From positions 28,198 through 92,197 of the forward strand of contig CANDCH010000009.1 of assembly GCA_947383145.1 (NCBI GenBank): a DNA stretch of 64,000 nt, in the 5' to 3' direction. Within the stretch, counting starts at the first letter, position 1; every line of letters starts with the position of its first letter. The notes under the pieces are model-generated. The model did not search any database and was not told the origin of the DNA. It saw only the letters and a program-made list of their open reading frames with translations. The DNA is from an uncultured bacterium. Its GTDB lineage: Bacteria; Bacillota; Clostridia; Oscillospirales; Oscillospiraceae. Both the position numbers and the translations under genes were made by a program. This document shows positions 62,990 through 64,000 of this stretch, one piece after another.

Positions 62990-63616
62990 ATGGCGAAAGA
63001 AATCGACCCGGCGCGGACCAAACGGGCGGCGGCGTTCCAGCTCTGGATGGGCGCGCCCCAGCCCATGATCACCCTGTTCAAAACCCTGGACGTGACCCGG
63101 CTGGCAGGCGTCAGCCGGAAGCGGGGGCTGAAATTCAACATGCTGCTGTGCTGGTGCGCCGGAAGGGCGGCGGCCCAAACCGAGGAGTTCTACCTGCTTC
63201 CGGTGGGGGACAAAATGGTACAGTACGGCCGTCTGGCGGTCAACACGGTGGTGGCCCTGAAAAACGGGGGCATCAACACCTGCGACATCCCTTTTTCCGA
63301 TGATTTGGAGGGGTTCAACCGGGACTATCTGGCGTTGACCGGGCGGGCTCGGGACACCGGAGAGGCCCACGACCTGGGCGGGGACTATATGGTCATCGGC
63401 ACCTCCGCCCTGGCGGGGTACGACATCGACGGGGCGGTGAATATCTATGCCGGGGTGTACAACAATCCCTTTCTCATCTGGGGGAAGTACCGCAGAAGGC
63501 TGTGGAAAACCACCCTGCCCATCTCCTTCCAGTTCCATCACGCCCAGATGGACGGCGTGCCCGCCGCCCGTTTTTTGGACCGCCTCCAGGGGGAGATCAG
63601 CGCGCTGAAGGCATGA
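62990..63616 (+). CDS. CatA-like O-acetyltransferase
   Basis: 208 residues, similar to chloramphenicol acetyltransferase in fold and length. The early FQLWMGAPQPMITLFKTLDVT and the catalytic His near residue 183 in FQFHHAQMDGVPAARFL (HHxxxDG) are typical. Many such proteins in Clostridia are not resistance factors and have unknown acceptors. It follows hflX by 14 bases, with GAGGGAGGGCGCGG before the ATG, and ends at a terminator. Confidence 0.85.
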   Translation: MAKEIDPARTKRAAAFQLWMGAPQPMITLFKTLDVTRLAGVSRKRGLKFNMLLCWCAGRAAAQTEEFYLLPVGDKMVQYGRLAVNTVVALKNGGINTCDIPFSDDLEGFNRDYLALTGRARDTGEAHDLGGDYMVIGTSALAGYDIDGAVNIYAGVYNNPFLIWGKYRRRLWKTTLPISFQFHHAQMDGVPAARFLDRLQGEISALKA

Positions 63617-63627
63617 CCGCGCAAAAC

Positions 63628-63661
63628 GAAAGGAAAGCCCAAAATACGGGCTTTCCTTTTC
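63628..63661 (+). terminator. Terminator after the acetyltransferase gene
   Basis: GAAAGGAAAGCCC (63628-63640) pairs with GGGCTTTCCTTTTC (63648-63661), which itself ends in T's. Confidence 0.88.
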
Positions 63662-63674
63662 TGCTTTAGTGTGG

Positions 63675-63680
63675 TATAAT
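63675..63680 (+). promoter_or_regulatory. -10 box upstream of proB
   Basis: A perfect TATAAT, 82 bases before the proB start. No good -35 is visible 17 bases upstream. Confidence 0.5.
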
Positions 63681-63762
63681 AAAAGTGAAAATGTCTCATT
63701 ATGGGGCAAGGACAATACAAAACGTATAGTTTTGCGTGTAATAAACAACGAGGAAAGATATT

Positions 63763-64000
63763 ATGAGGATTGTAGTGAAGGTGGGCACCTCCACCCTGGC
63801 CCATCCCACCGGGCGGCTGAACATCCGCCGGGTGGAGGCGCTGGTGAAAGCGCTGTCCGACCTGAAAAACGAGGGGCGCCAGCTGGTGCTGGTGTCCTCG
63901 GGGGCCATCGGCATGGGGGTGGGCAAGCTGAACCTCCCCGGCCGTCCGGCGGATATGCCCACCAAGCAGGCCGCCGCCGCCGTGGGCCAGTGCGAGCTGA
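63763..64000 (+). CDS. proB: Glutamate 5-kinase (5' part)
   Basis: The frame starts at the ATG at 63763, after AACGAGGAAAGATATT, and runs to the end of the window (79 codons). [20 protein letters not shown] and [18 protein letters not shown] are the start of the amino-acid-kinase fold of ProB, the first step of proline synthesis. The end with a possible PUA domain and proA lie outside. Confidence 0.93.
   Translation, partial: MRIVVKVGTSTLAHPTGRLNIRRVEALVKALSDLKNEGRQLVLVSSGAIGMGVGKLNLPGRPADMPTKQAAAAVGQCEL

Overview
The window looks like a chromosome segment of a high-GC, low-oxygen Firmicute of the Oscillospiraceae type (relatives of Flavonifractor, Lawsonibacter or Pseudoflavonifractor). The reasons are GC-rich core genes with frequent GTG and TTG starts and strong GGAGG sites, an Enterococcus-style V-type (Ntp) ATPase, AddAB, a desulfoferrodoxin, Gram-positive gene orders (gdpP-rplI-dnaB, infC-rpmI-rplT, rpsF-ssb-rpsR, tilS-hpt-ftsH) and pectin/uronate catabolism. 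The assignment is inference; no 16S gene is present.

Layout. 1-6.5 kb: the end of an unknown gene, a membrane protein plus a surface-anchored, domain-permuted GH3 glycosidase, and a GHKL kinase/LytTR regulator pair. 6.7-8.4 kb: a frameshifted IS5-family insertion sequence beside a frameshifted stand-alone recombinase-domain gene. 8.7-12.0 kb: tRNA-Leu(TAG), lysA, a membrane-linked XRE regulator, a CD1247-type protein and efp. 12.3-19.85 kb: an AT-rich integrated element of about 7.5 kb, bounded by a 100-bp perfect direct repeat that covers the 3' end and terminator of the V-ATPase gene ntpD. It carries a deleted integrase, small unknown proteins, a lipoprotein, a serine resolvase and an NYN-domain protein. 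19.8-29.0 kb: the complete ntpFIKECGABD operon on the minus strand, with a small membrane gene between ntpG and ntpA.

29.2-42.1 kb: plus-strand housekeeping genes gdpP, rplI, dnaB, tilS, hpt, ftsH, lepB, a membrane protein, metG, a lipoprotein and a TatD nuclease. 42.2-45.7 kb: a cold-shock gene with a hairpin leader, an AraC regulator facing kduI-kduD, and desulfoferrodoxin. 45.96-53.1 kb, minus strand: rpsF-ssb-rpsR, moxR-DUF58-transglutaminase, and infC-rpmI-rplT with a long leader. 53.2-64 kb, plus strand: addB-addA, rpmE, a flavin reductase, an MBL hydrolase, hflX, a CatA-like acetyltransferase, and the start of proB.

The most unusual parts are the element at the ntpD end (recombined att sites, a deletion fusing xis to int, a candidate structured RNA and undescribed small proteins), the permuted GH3, a family of GC-rich repeats inserted directly after translation-gene stop codons, and leader hairpins upstream of the cold-shock gene and infC.
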